Part shown: in pieces, positions 23,785-35,190 of the stretch | Layout of the letters: each line of letters starts with the position of its first letter | Numbering within the stretch: position 1 is the first letter of the stretch | The notes under the pieces: generated by a model | Seen by the model: the letters and a program-made list of their open reading frames with translations, nothing else | The model's database searches: none | Told to the model about the DNA's origin: nothing | Program-made: the position numbers and the translations under genes | DNA from: Siderastrea radians | Lineage: Eukaryota; Cnidaria; Anthozoa; Scleractinia; Rhizangiidae | Assembly (NCBI GenBank): GCA_964017195.1 | Contig: OZ024895.1 | Coordinates: forward strand, 22,565,733-22,629,732 | Reading direction: 5' to 3' | DNA: 64,000 bases

Positions 23785-24021
23785 GGTTAGTTTGTTAGCT
23801 AGTTTGCCTAAGAGATGTGAGTTCTAGTTCTAGTTTCTCCTGCCTTTGTGCTGTCCTCCGACTTAAACGATATCGTGTCAGGAACCCTTTCGTCTTTTCC
23901 TACTTTTTAGTTCCTTTCTTGCAACTTGCGTAGTAGCTGAATTAGAGGCTTCAGGGCTGACAGTTCTGTTCAGGAAATTGTTTAAGAGACTAGAAAGGTC
24001 GTAAACCGTTATCAGTGATCA

Positions 24022-24466
24022 CAGGGTCCAGAGGAGTTACATTTGTGCGCAAGAATTATCCTTCGTACATCTTACCTTGTAAAATACATAACCTCGTCAT
24101 TTGATCAATAAATTTGCCCAATGCAACCTTTGTGAATCCAATTTGAACGGCTTTCTTCTCGTTCCATACCCTGCATATTTCTCGATCTCGATCTTTGCGC
24201 TCGCCTAGTACGCCATCGTCCGCCATATTAAAATTTGCTATTAACCGCAGACCATTCTTTCGCCGTCCCCTAAAGCGAAGCTTTCCGAACGAGGCACGAA
24301 GTTATTTGGTGTAAGTCGATTTCAGTGATCCTAAGAGCCCACAGTAATTTGACCTGCGGTAAAAATATAGGTAACGTGAGTAACGCAAGTTCGCAGCAGA
24401 TTATGTCGGTTGTCCATCGCAAAGAAAACTAAACGTTCTACTTGAACTTCGCTCCTCTGGACCCTG
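24022..24466. mobile_element. 445 bp MITE, ends cagggtccagaggag
   Basis: Terminal inverted repeat CAGGGTCCAGAGGAG at 24022 and its exact inverse ending at 24466. It interrupts array spacer just after 'atcagtgatca'. No target duplication could be recognised. The CAGGG start is compatible with a hAT-like MITE, but that is a guess. Confidence 0.8.
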
Positions 24467-25209
24467 TGCGCCATCAAGCGATTAAAAAGAACGGCTCAAA
24501 ATTGATCAGAAATTAAACAGGACAAATTAATAGACAATAGTTTAAAGGTAAACAAGATTTATTTCGAGCTATTACATATATTTTCACCCTTCCCCACCCT
24601 CAGCCAACCTCGGTTGTCATCCCGGCAGTTTTTTGATGAAGTTCACATACAGTTTGGCTGCCTGTAGTGATTCATGCTCCTGTCGGGCTGACAACTGGGG
24701 CCGACCAGAAGCCGACAAAACGAAGCGTGTGAACAAACGCACCATTTATGTTCTGATATTGTCGGTCCAACAAATCGGGTCGATTAATTGTAGCAGGTAA
24801 ACCGGCCTTATGATAAAGGGCAAATAAATGCCTTTTTTTAAAAATTTCTCTTCCTTAGATGACCGTCAACTGGCCAAATTTCACAGCATTCTCCAAGCCA
24901 ATTAATCCTTCAATTTAGTTGATTAAGAGCTGAGGCAGTAGCTGTCTTACGATGGCAAAGGTAATGTTACATCGCAACACCTGCGATTACGTACCTTACT
25001 CTTTTTCAACAGTGATGTGTTTTCTTTAACGTCTGTTAGCGTCCACTAAGTGTTTAACTCATGATCAGACGACAGGCCAACAGTCTTACATCCATGACCT
25101 CCCATTCACATAACATCAATCTTTTAACAATTAAATGCAGGGATTAAAGAAAAGCTACGCTATTTTTTATGGATAATATTAAACAAACCTCATACCCTTA
25201 CTGTCGAAG

Positions 25210-25281
25210 TCCTCGGTAGTATAGTGCTGAGTATCCTCGCCTGTCACACGGGAGACTGGGGTTCGATTCCCCGCCGGGGAG
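25210..25281 (+). pseudogene. tRNA-Asp (GTC), degenerate
   Basis: Relative to intact copies, G19 is C (losing the G19:C56 tertiary pair and the A-box GG), and there are further changes in the anticodon stem (CCTCGC, CACACG) and before the T stem (GACTGGG). Most look like C-to-T or G-to-A decay. The anticodon is GTC. Confidence 0.7.
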
Positions 25282-25670
25282 GCAATTTTCTTTTTTTGCA
25301 TAATGTACGTGACGGAACAAGAAAAACGTTAACTTTAAACCCTTGGACGCACAAGGGGTGGGTGGGAAATGGATGCCGCCTCCTTCCCCTCCAACGATAC
25401 GGTTTTTCTAGAATTTCTCCAAGACGATTTTTCATCTGGACCTGCCGTTTTCGGTAACGTACTGTATGCATGTTCCTAAGACGATAAGTTTTTATACTTA
25501 GGCCCGAAAACTAAGTTGGGGCTTAAATAGTTTGGTTCCAGGAAATAGTGTTAAGGGATGTAAAGACCGTTAGCAATTTTATCAGGGATTAATAAACGTC
25601 ATTGTCCTAGCGTGGCAAGTTCAATTCACATCGCATTTCGTTTTGCATAACCCGGGTATTCTTCATCGTC

Positions 25671-25743
25671 GTTTCCGTAGTGTAGTGGTTATCACGTCCG
25701 CCTTACACGCGGAAGGTCGCCAGTTCAAGTCTGGCCGGAAACT
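25671..25743 (+). tRNA. tRNA-Val (TAC) with discriminator U
   Basis: The 73 nt cloverleaf has acceptor GTTTCCG/CGGAAAC and anticodon loop C-T-TAC-A-C, giving a third Val isoacceptor. All stems pair. Base 73 is T, whereas all other Val copies with an intact 3' end here have A. A73 is a known valine identity base, so charging may be reduced. Confidence 0.88.
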
Positions 25744-26673
25744 CTTTCTTTCTTTGTTTTGTTGTTGTTGTTGTTTTTTGGTCTAAAGTCGGTTAACACG
25801 TTATGAATTGTCGGTCCTACTTTTTGGGCCGACAGTATCGGAGAGCAAATCGTACGTGTAGTTTGACACCAGATTCACAGCCTATTCCTGAAAATGAAAC
25901 CCGAAGCGATTACTCAGTGTCGCTTTTTTTACTTGGAGGTACCATCCGCCAAGACCACCAAAAAAAAAAGCGATAAAATATCTTTTAAACAAGCCAGGAC
26001 AAGTAGGGGAACATTGAGCTCAAGGAAGGCAGGCTTTATTTCAAAATATTTCGATTCTTTTATCAGCGGTTAGTCCGTTACAAATCTTAAAGCGGCCACG
26101 CTATCATGCGATTTGTGTAAAAGAACGGTGCAAAATTGACCAGAAATTAAACAAGAAAACTTAATAGACAATAATGTAAAGGTAAACAAGATTTATTTCG
26201 AACTATTACATATACCCGGACAGTTCTTAAATGAACTTCACCGAAAGCCCGTCTGGGCTGCCTGCGGTGATTCACACTCCCATCGGGCTGACAACTCGGG
26301 CGACCAGAAGCCGACAAAACGTAGCGTGTGAACAAACGCACTATTCATGCTCTGGCCAAATTTCACAGCATTCTCCAAACCAATCAATCCTTCAATTCAG
26401 TTGGTTGAGAGCTAACGAATAAGCTGTCTTACGACGGTAAAGGTAATGTTACCGGTGATTACGTACCCTACTCTTTTCGAACGGTGTTTTCTTCAATGTC
26501 TTTTGTTATAAACGTCCATTAAGTGTTTAACTCATGATCAGACGACGGGCCAATCACATAACATCAATCTTGTACAATCAAATTCAGGGAGTAAACAAAG
26601 CTACGACTTTTTTGTTTGTTTTTTTTATATTTTATTTTTATTTTTGATGAACCTCATCTCCTAGCTGTCGAAA

Positions 26674-26745
26674 TCCTCGGTAGTATAGTGGTGAGTATCC
26701 CCGCCTGTCACGCGGGAGACCGGGGTTCGATTCCCCGCCGGGGAG
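26674..26745 (+). tRNA. tRNA-Asp (GTC)
   Basis: Intact 72 nt cloverleaf with G53:C61 present. It occupies the same unit position as the A53 genes at 1229 and 4692. T4 follows. Confidence 0.95.
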
Positions 26746-27125
26746 GCAATTTTCTTTTTTGCGTAATGAACGTAAGAGAACAAGAAAAACCTTAACTTTA
26801 ACCCTTGGACGTACAAGGGGTGGGTGGGGAATGGATGTGCTCCTCCCCCCGACCGATAAGGTTTTTTTCGAATTTCTCCAAGACGATTTTTCATCTGCAC
26901 CTGTAGTTTTCGGTAACTGTATGCATTTCCCTTAGGCGACAAATTTTAATACTTAGGCCTGAAAACTAAGCGTTCGGGCTTAAGTATTTTGATTGTGGGA
27001 AATGGTGTTAAAGGATGGAAAGACCGTTAGCAATTTTATCAGTAATTAATAAACGTCATTGTCCTAGAGTGGCAAGCTCAATTCACATCGTAAGTCAATT
27101 GCATAATCCTCATTTCTTCGTGATA

Positions 27126-27198
27126 GTTTCCGTAGTGTAGTGGTTATCACGTCCGCCTCACACGCGGAAGGTCGCCAGTTCAAGTCTGGCCAGAAACA
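27126..27198 (+). tRNA. tRNA-Val (CAC), one acceptor mismatch
   Basis: Loop C-T-CAC-A-C with intact anticodon and T stems. The acceptor 3' strand is CAGAAAC, giving a single C:A mismatch at pair 6. Discriminator A. Confidence 0.85.
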
Positions 27199-27687
27199 TG
27201 TTCGTTTTTTTTTGTTCTAACTGGAGCAAAAAAAAGCCGTTTCTTTCACACTGAGCCTTAGACGTTTTATTATACTTTCTCTTCTTATAGAAACAGACAC
27301 GACTGGCCTACTTCACCAACGGCATTCCTGAAGATAGCCGTTAAGATGAATCCGGCAGCGTAACCCGATTTTCAATCTTTCAAGTTCAAATTAAAGGTTT
27401 TAACTGAGATTGGACTCACTGTCCGTTCCCCACCCTTCTCACATTTAAGGGATAAAATCAGACATTCTTGAATGAATGTAACACGTCAGGACAAGCACCG
27501 GGAACTACGTTTCCTAATCCTTTTTTTAGCGTCCCCTGCGTGTTTAGTATGATCAAGCGATATGACGACCCAGCGGCCTTACCTCGCCGCCAAATTTTAC
27601 ACTTTATATTTCACAGTCTTTCAACAATCAAATGCAGGGATAAGACATGGCCAAAGTTTGATGAACCTAGTTTTTCGAATGCCCAGA

Positions 27688-27759
27688 TCCTCGGTAGTAT
27701 AGTGGTGAGTATCCCCGCCTGTCACGCGGGAGACCGGGGTTCGATTCCCCGCCAGGGAG
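27688..27759 (+). tRNA. tRNA-Asp (GTC), one acceptor mismatch
   Basis: All stems match the intact gene except the acceptor 3' strand CCAGGGA, giving a C:A mismatch at pair 5. B box intact. It is followed by a T8 run and is the last array tRNA before the satellite structure. Confidence 0.85.
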
Positions 27760-27804
27760 GCTGAGTCGAAACTTTTTTTTCTTGAACTGCTTTTGTTCTT
27801 TTTG

Positions 27805-28400
27805 TTATGGTTAGCCTATGCCCAAAAAGTGGGTATAGGGTAACCACGCGGAACTAAAAATAGTTTTATGAAGAAAATTCCATATAATAAGCCGTGTAAT
27901 AAAGAGTTCGGTTTAGTTGTGTGTGGTTATCCCATTTGAGTTGTTCTTTCATGAACATAGTAATTCTCGGAAAGGGTTGTTAAGAGTCATGGTTGACCCA
28001 TGCTGAAATTTTGGGTATAGGTTAACCACAAGGAACTGACGATAGGTCTATGAAGAAAATTTCGTGTAATGAACTCGTGTACTAAAGAGATCAGTTTAGT
28101 TGTGTGTGTTTATCCCATTTTGGTTCATTCACGTATAGTAGTCCTCAGAATGGGTTGTAAGGTGCCATGGGGACTAAAGACAGTTTTAAGAAGATTGTTG
28201 CGTGTAATGAAGCCCTGTAATAAAAAGTTGAGGTACGTTTAGGGTAATTACACCATTACATTCTAATCATTTACAGTAATTCCCAGAAAAAAACAATTTA
28301 AAGTGTCATGGTTAAGCTACGCCCAAAATCTGGGTATAGGTTAACCACAAGGAAGTGAATAAATTTTTATGAAGAGTATATTTTGTATAATGTGACGAGG
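27805..28400 (-). repeat. Left arm of satellite structure (~4 units, inverted)
   Basis: About four diverged units of roughly 180 bp, read on the minus strand relative to the right arm. Each unit has the core 'ggttaaccatg' beside 'cccaaa...tttggg' (around 27806, 27990, 28160, 28310). Confidence 0.8.
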
Positions 28401-29180
28401 GGGCAATACGATGTCTTGTTCCTAGCGCACGAAACACAGTTTTCTATTTCCCGAATCAAAAGCAAAAATTTACGATTTATCGATTCTCGAAAATATAAAT
28501 ACAAAAAATTTTGGCTAGTGTGCTAAGAGCAGGGAACATCAATTAACCCTTTAAGCCCTAAAATGACGAAAACAGATTTTCTCTTTACGTCATCTCTACT
28601 TGTTGAAACATTTAAGTAATGGAAATAAAGAAAATTAGCACAGAGGATGAGACGTCTTGATGTTTTGACAATTCTCTTTACCAAACTATCATTAAACTGA
28701 ACAGCAAAGAAAAAATAACGAGCGAGTTGGTTTTCCCGATATTTCGGACAATCAAGCCGTCCTTCTTTGGGGGATTTAATGAAAATACAGATAGTCATTA
28801 CAATATGTAGTAAAACGGGTACAGTAGACGTGATACAATTGTTTGGAATTTAACGTTAAACAAGCCAACGGGGACGAAATAAAATAACCATGAATAAACA
28901 AAGAGGAGTGTAAAAAAAGAGGATTAATAGTCATCTTCTCTGTTTATTCCATGTGGTTGCGTAGTTTTGGCCTTATCTATTTAAAATGATTCTCAAGCTC
29001 AACGTATGGATTCTCTTTTAGAATTAATGAATTCGAGTGGAATAAGTTCGATGTCCATGAGTTTGTGTCCCTTCTGATTAAAGTGCTGCGGTGCTGCATC
29101 GGTTGTCTTGTTTTGTATGGCTCTACGATGCTTTCCAAATCTGTCACGTAGTCATTTTTTCTTTGCTGTTTTTTCATTAT
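28401..29180. other. Spacer between opposed satellite arms
   Basis: 780 bp unrelated to the satellite unit by eye and AT-rich. Short minus-strand frames (28523-28798, 28977-29177) show no recognisable motif. It could be the body of a transposon whose arms are the satellites. Confidence 0.5.
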
Positions 29181-31545
29181 AGTTTATGGATAGACTCAGA
29201 TGGGATAACCACACACCACTAAAGCGAACTCTTTATTTAAAGGGCTTATATCATTACGCGGGTTTCACTTCATAACACTGTCTTTAGTCCCTCGTGGCTA
29301 ATATAACGTAAACCGGCCAAATTTGGGGCATAGGTGTTTAACCATGGCACTTTACACATGAACCCCTTCTAAGAATTATTTTGAACACGAAGATTGTAAT
29401 GGTGCTAATACACTAAACTTAACTAAACTCTTTAATACACGGGCTCTTTGCACGGAGTTTTCTTGATAAAAGATATCCTGCAAAACTGTTTTCAGTTCCT
29501 CGTGGTTAACCTACACCCAAATTTTGCGCGTAGGTTAACCACCGGCCCATTCCGAGAACTATTTTGCTCGTGAAAGAACTCAGATGCTTAAACCATCACA
29601 AATCTAAACTGATCTGTTTATTACTCTGGCTCATTACACGGAATTTTCTTTATAACACTGTCTTTAGTTAACCGTGGTTACTCTATACCCAAATTTTGGG
29701 CATACGTTAACCATGGCACTAAACAGTAACCCTCCCAGATAGTTAGTCTGTACACGATTAGACTCAAATAGGCTAACCACACACAACTAAGCCGAACTCT
29801 TTAATACACGGGCTCATTACATGACATTGTCTTCATAAAACTGTCTTAAGTTAACCGTGGTTACTCTATACCCAAATTATGGGCATAGGTTAACCATGGC
29901 ACTATACAGCCCTCTCAGATAATTATTCTGTACATGATTAGACTCAAACGCGGGATAACCACACACAACTAAACTGAGCTCTTTATTACACGGGCTCCAG
30001 TTACATGACATTTTCTTCATAAAACTGTCTTAAGTTAACCGTGGTTACTCTATACCCAAATTATGGGCATAGGTTAACCATGGCACTATACAGCCCTCTC
30101 AGATAATTATTCTGTACATGATTAGACTCAAATGGGATAACCACACACAACTAAACTGAACTCTTTATTACACGGGCTCATTACCTGCACGCCGGGCCAG
30201 CATGAGGCCTGAAGCGGCACTCTAGGAATAACTTTTGTGTTTTTAATCCAGTGGAGCTCAAACTTTGCAACGTAACAGACTTCTCAATTGCAAACAATCG
30301 TATGATTTTTGTTTTTCGATTTTAACGGTTTTTGGCGGAAAATGACGTCATACAAATGACGTCAAAATTTTATTTTCACCTGATGACTGACTTATTGCGC
30401 GAATTCAAAAGGATATGATGAGACGAATTCAAATATGAAAAAGTAATTGAAAAAGCTTTATCGGTTCAAAGATACGACAATCTGAATTTTGAATTTCCCG
30501 CCATTTTGTTACTATATTTAGAACTTTGGCAAATTTCAAAATGCAATATCTTTTGAACCGATAAAGCTTTTTCAATTATTTTTTCACATTTGAATTTGTC
30601 TCAACATATTCTTTTTAAATCGTGTACTAGTTTAGTCATACGGTAAAAATAAATTTTGACGTCATTTTCCCGCCAAAAGCCGTTAAAATCGAAAAACAAA
30701 AATCATGCCATTGTTTGCAATTGAAAAGTCTGTTATGTTGCAAAGTTTGAGCTTCACTGGGTTAAAAACACAAAAGTTATTCCTAGAGTGCCGCTTCAGG
30801 CCTCTTGCTGGCCCGGCGTGATGACATTTCCTTCCCAAAACTGTCTTAAGTTAACCGTGGTTACCCTATACCCATATTTTGGGCATAGGTTAACCATGGC
30901 ACTAAATAACCCTCTCAGATAGTTTTTCTGTACACGATTAGACTCAAATGGGATAACCACACACAACTAAACCGAACTCTTTATTACACGGCTTATCTTA
31001 TTAGATGGAATGTTCTTCATAAAACTGTTTTTAGTTCCGCGTGGTTACTCTATACCCAAATTTGGGCATAGGTTAACCATGGCACTAAATAACCCTCTCA
31101 GTTATTCTGTACACGATTAGACTCAAATGGGATAACCACACACAACTAAACCGAACTCTTTATTACACGGCTTATTATATGGAATTTTCTTCGTAAAACT
31201 GTTTTTAGTTCCGCGTGGTTACCCTATAGCCAAAGTTTGGGCATAGGCTAACCATGACACTAAATTACCCTCTCCAATAGTTATTCTGTACACGATTAGA
31301 CTCAAATAGGATAACCACACACAACTAAACTGAACTCTTTATTACACAGAATATTATATGGAATTTTCTTCATAAAACTGTTTTTAGTTCCGCGTGGTTA
31401 CTCTACACCCAAATTTAGGGAATAGGCTAACCATGGCACTAAATAACCCTCTCAGATGGTTATTCTGTAGTCGATTAGACTCAACTGGGATAACCACACA
31501 CAACTAAACCGAACTCTATATTACACGGCTTACCATATGACGGGC
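29181..31545 (+). repeat. Right arm of satellite structure (~9 units)
   Basis: Nine units with a period of about 175-195 bp; the core 'ttaaccatggcac' lies near 29335, 29705, 29890, 30070, 30890, 31072 and 31430, with variants at 29530 and 31250. Each unit carries an imperfect palindrome of about 36 bp of form GGTTA-CCTATACCC-AAA/TTTGGGCATAGG-TTAACC. A MITE interrupts the arm at 30188-30820. Confidence 0.9.
30188..30820. mobile_element. 633 bp palindromic MITE inside the satellite
   Basis: Ends are cacgccgggccagc and its exact inverse. Inverted similarity extends about 270-300 bp inward from each side, including 'gccgcttcaggcct' and 'ccgttaaaatcg'. It splits a satellite unit between 'cattac' and 'atgacatt'. 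No ORF. Confidence 0.88.
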
Positions 31546-31570
31546 TTTGAGCCTCCCAAAACCTATTATG

Positions 31571-31613
31571 CAAATTAGCTGAGGGCACATTGAATGTGCC
31601 CTCAGCTAATTTG
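31571..31613. repeat. Perfect 21 bp inverted repeat, 1 nt loop
   Basis: caaattagctgagggcacat(t) is followed, after a single g, by its exact inverse. No T tract of terminator type follows. It may be a minimal MITE remnant or a cruciform-prone site. Confidence 0.9.
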
Positions 31614-32036
31614 CTTATGCCATGGTTTGACACCTTGTGGCTTGATGAAGATGGGATGAGGTGTTATTTTAATTAGTTGTGTGCTGTAAAAGATGATGCT
31701 GAGTCATGTTTATTACAATTCATTGCGGATAAAAATAATTTGGCTTCTTGGTCACTTTGTTTAGTAGCCTGCGTAGCTGGCGGTATTTTTCCTCGCGAAG
31801 GCAAAAACGAGCGCGAACAATATCGCAACCTACGTTTACTAATTTAATAGGCTAAGCTGGTAATAATGATTACGACAGAGCCATGTTGTCCAAAACCATT
31901 TACTTTAGTTTTTCAGGGTATTATTTGCCTTTCTCCAGCACCAAACACTTGTCTACAAGCTAAGGCTTAGGCGAGATGACACGATGCATCGCGTATTTAA
32001 GCCAGTTATTTTCGCTCGATCGCTTATGATTGCTGC
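31614..32036. other. No gene seen
   Basis: Unassigned sequence between the hairpin and the minisatellite. It contains 'agcctgcgtagctggcgg', which resembles a repeat terminus but has no visible partner. Confidence 0.4.
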
Positions 32037-32862
32037 AAGGACAGAATAAGCCAAAGCTCGATTTTATACATCCCGCTTCCAGGTATCTGCTACCCAGGGA
32101 AGACAGAATGAGCTAAAGCGCGATGTTACTAGTTATACATTCTGCTTCCAGGTATCTACTGCCCAAGGAAGACAGAATAAGCTAAAGCGCAATGTTAGAC
32201 ATTCCGCTTCCAGGTATCTGCTACCCAGGGAAGACAGAATAAAGCTAAAGCGCGATGTTAGACATTCCGCTTCCAGGTATCTGCTACCCAAGGAAGACAG
32301 AATAAGCTAAAAAGCGACGTTATAATTAGACATTCCGCTTCCAGGTATCTGCTACCCAGGGAAGACAGAATGAGCTAAAGCGCGATGTTACTAGTTAGGC
32401 ATTCCGCTTCCAGGTATCTGCTACCCAAGGAAGACAGAATAAGCTAAAGCTCAATGTTAGACATTCCGCTTCCAGGTATCTGCTACCCAGTGAAGACAGA
32501 ATAAGCCAAAGCATGATGTTACTGATACATTCCGCTTCTAGGTATCTGCTACCCAAGGAAGACAGAATAAGCTAAAGCGCGATGTTAGACATTCCACTTC
32601 CAGGTATTTGCTACCCAGGGAAGGCAGAATAAAGCTAAAGCGCGATGTTGGGCATTCCTCTTCCAGGTATATGCTACCGAAGGAAGACAGAATAAGATTA
32701 AGCGCGATGTTAAACTTAACGCTTCCAGGTACATTCTACCCAAGGAAAACAGAATAAGCTCAAGCGCAATGATAGCGATCAAGTTTCCAGGTACAGCATA
32801 TTATCTAAGGAAAGCAGAATAAAGAGCGCGATGCTAATATTTCGGCTCAAGGTACGTACAAA
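32037..32862 (+). repeat. ~63 bp minisatellite, 13 copies
   Basis: Thirteen units with core 'cttccaggtatctgctaccc' then 'gaagacagaataagc' and 'aaagcgcgatgtta'. Spacing is 61-69 bp. Central copies are near identical and the last three diverge strongly. A 65-codon minus-strand frame here is only repeat translation. Confidence 0.95.
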
Positions 32863-32951
32863 ATCGTAATTGTGATTGCTACTTACCAAAGGCCTCTTGT
32901 CTCTTTTTGTCTCGATTCCATAGCATCGTAGATCGGTCACATCGTTAAGAC

Positions 32952-33813
32952 CATAGGCAGCCCAAACGCGTTGTATGTGGAGTTCATTTAAAAATAGAAA
33001 AGGGTGAAAATATATGTTATAGCACGAAATAAATCTTTACTTCACGAAATAAATCGTGTTTACTTCTGCTTATAACATAGAGGGCAAAATTACTGAATGC
33101 TGATTGGTTGAGACAGAGGGCATTTTTTCTTAATTTTCTCTCGGACGAGGGCAAAATTACTAATTCGTGATTGGCCAAGCGCCAAAATTACTCGCATTTG
33201 ATTGGCTGAGCGCGAGAGCGCGCCATTTGCATTTTGTTGGCGTCTTGAAATGAAAAACGCATTTTGAGTTGTTCAAGACAAGGATCGCTTCAAAGTTTGA
33301 CTTTTAACCGAGAAAGTTGGTAAAAATTGTATGGAAATCGGGTGTTTGCTTCAAGAGGAATTCGAAAAGGTGAACCTATATGTGTTACGGGAAACAGCAA
33401 ATTGTTATTTGTTTTAAAACTACTGAAAACTTACAGCGACGTGGTCGATAGTTTTTCCAGCGAGAGGAAGCTTCGCAACTCAGGTGAATAAAATTTACTT
33501 AGTTAATTGAGTTATAAGTGTGTTTTGTCAATGGACTAGAATTGTATTTATCTCTTAAGATGTACATAATGGTCAGTCTTTCTTGTTCTGTGCGCTGAGC
33601 AGCAGTTAAAATGCTTGTTTGGTGAATTGTTTACAAGCGGGTACTTTTATAATTACTCTGATGGCCGGCTGATTGTGTTTCAACGTGCATGGAAAGTTTT
33701 CCGAAAATTTAGCCCTCTGTGTTATAAACAAGTAATCGCATTGAGTCCTCGTAGAATTAAGGATAAATTTCACTTGTATTTTCAAAGTTTTCACAATTAC
33801 CCTCGTCGCTGCG

Positions 33814-33849
<36 letters not shown>

Positions 33850-34376
33850 TGTGAAAATTTATCCTTAATTCTACTCGGCCTCATGCGATTACCTATACTT
33901 ATTGTGTCCTGTTTAATTAATTTCGGTTAATCTTGCACCGCTCTCTTAAATTACGCAATCGCTTGTTAGCGTCGCCGCTTATATAAGCCGTTAAGCCTAA
34001 GGTTTAGTGGAAGCTACCTCCGATTGAAAAAAGCCACAAACTGACATTTAAACCAGCCAGGACGAACAGAGGAGCATTGAGCTGAAGGTAGACAGGCTTT
34101 ATTTCAAGATATCTCGATTCTTTTATCACCGGCTAGTCTGTAATAAATCTTTGCAAACCTTAGGCTTAACGGCTTATATAAGCAGCGACGCTAACAAGTG
34201 ATTGCGTAAGAGTGCAGTGCAAGATTAACCGAAATTAATTAAACAGGACACAATAAGCAGAAGTAAACAAGATTTATTTCGTGAAGTAAAGATTTATTTC
34301 GTGCTATTACATATATTTTCACCCTTTTCTATTTTTAAATGAACTCCACATACAACGCCGGTCTGGGCTGCCTGTG
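32952..34376. mobile_element. 1.4 kb inverted-repeat element with 7 bp target duplication
   Basis: Left end CATAGGCAGCCC and right end the inverse of CACAGGCAGCCC. Inverted similarity extends about 120 bp. The element is flanked on both sides by exact ttaagac (32945-32951 and 34377-34383; 8 bp if a shared g is counted). Inside are two more nested inverted pairs: about 33722-33890 and about 33955-34200. Its right part is homologous to spacers of the tRNA array. No coding sequence. hAT-like is a guess based on CA ends and a 7-8 bp duplication. Confidence 0.8.
33722..33890. repeat. Internal ~170 bp palindrome
   Basis: Arms share 'aggataaat' and 'gaaaactttgaaaat' in opposite orientation around the centre near 33808. 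Part of the composite element at 32952-34376. Confidence 0.85.
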
Positions 34377-34383
34377 TTAAGAC

Positions 34384-35190
34384 GCGCGCGATTTTCAAAA
34401 CCTCATATTTCCCGCCAGCATTGTGTTACACGCAAAGCACAAATGAAATATCATGTTTTAAAGAGAACCCGTGGTATTACCCAAGATGTCGCTACAATAT
34501 TTAGGTTGAAAACCTTCTATACTTGAAATACAGTAAGTAAAATATCAAAAGGAAAACTCAATAAAGCTGGAGAATGTTAATAAATGACAACCGTTTCTGG
34601 GAATATTTATTCCGTAGACGAATAGACTCTAATAGTGTTACTGGTAATACACTAAACTTCTAAACTGGACTCTTTAATACACGGATCTTTAGATCGTTGA
34701 GGTTCCATCCTGAGTTCTTGAATTGTCTGAATTCGAACAGTGTCTTCAGTGCTCCACAGCAAGATCAGTGTCATCGCCACGTCCTTTATCGTCGGCGTCA
34801 ACAGCATATATAGTGTACGTGATCGCCGTTTCCTCATCTTTGACTTGTCTTTTACCCTCGACTGGGAAAATTGTACAATTTTCTTCCATTGTAGTAAACG
34901 GATCGAATCACGAAATCGACTACCGTCGGCCATCTTGAATCATCATCCGCTGAGATGTTGCCTAGCAGCTCTGCACATGCGTACTCCATGGCTACTTTGC
35001 GTGTTTATATGCCCAAAATTTTGACCCGTATAATACCTCAACATAAACTATACTTTTGGAGGGTTTTAACGTCACTTCAGCTCCTCTAACTTGTCTGTAC
35101 ATTTGACGGGTAAAATTACCTGGACTTAACTCTTACGAGACCCTGGAGCCGCAATCTGAGAAGCGACAAATCTTACAATGCCCATTGCAC
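34384..35190. other. No confident gene
   Basis: Overlapping frames at 34652-35024 on both strands show no recognisable domain. Nothing supported. Confidence 0.35.

Larger units (their letters stand above)
21499..23857 (+). repeat. tRNA-Val/Asp unit (two-gene form)
   Basis: Begins at the tail of an earlier unit. The landmark is at 21578, Val(AAC) at 21848, a degenerate Asp at 22672 and the module tail with (TTAG)n at about 23731-23784. From landmark to landmark it is 2280 bp, shorter than units 1 and 2, because the Val(CAC)-Asp pair is missing. It serves as the empty-site reference for insertions at 13183 and 18540. Confidence 0.85.
23858..27804 (+). repeat. tRNA-Val/Asp array, second block
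   Basis: A further unit start (23858) is interrupted by a MITE at 24022. Array spacer resumes with Asp 25210, Val(TAC) 25671, Asp 26674, Val(CAC) 27126 and Asp 27688. From 25744 on it aligns closely with units 1-2. Homology stops at 27804, where the satellite-armed structure begins right after 'ttctttttg'. Confidence 0.85.

Noticed and set aside
32037..32862. Possible CRISPR-like array
   Set aside because: The whole ~63 bp unit repeats, so there are no unique spacers between constant repeats, and the context is animal DNA.
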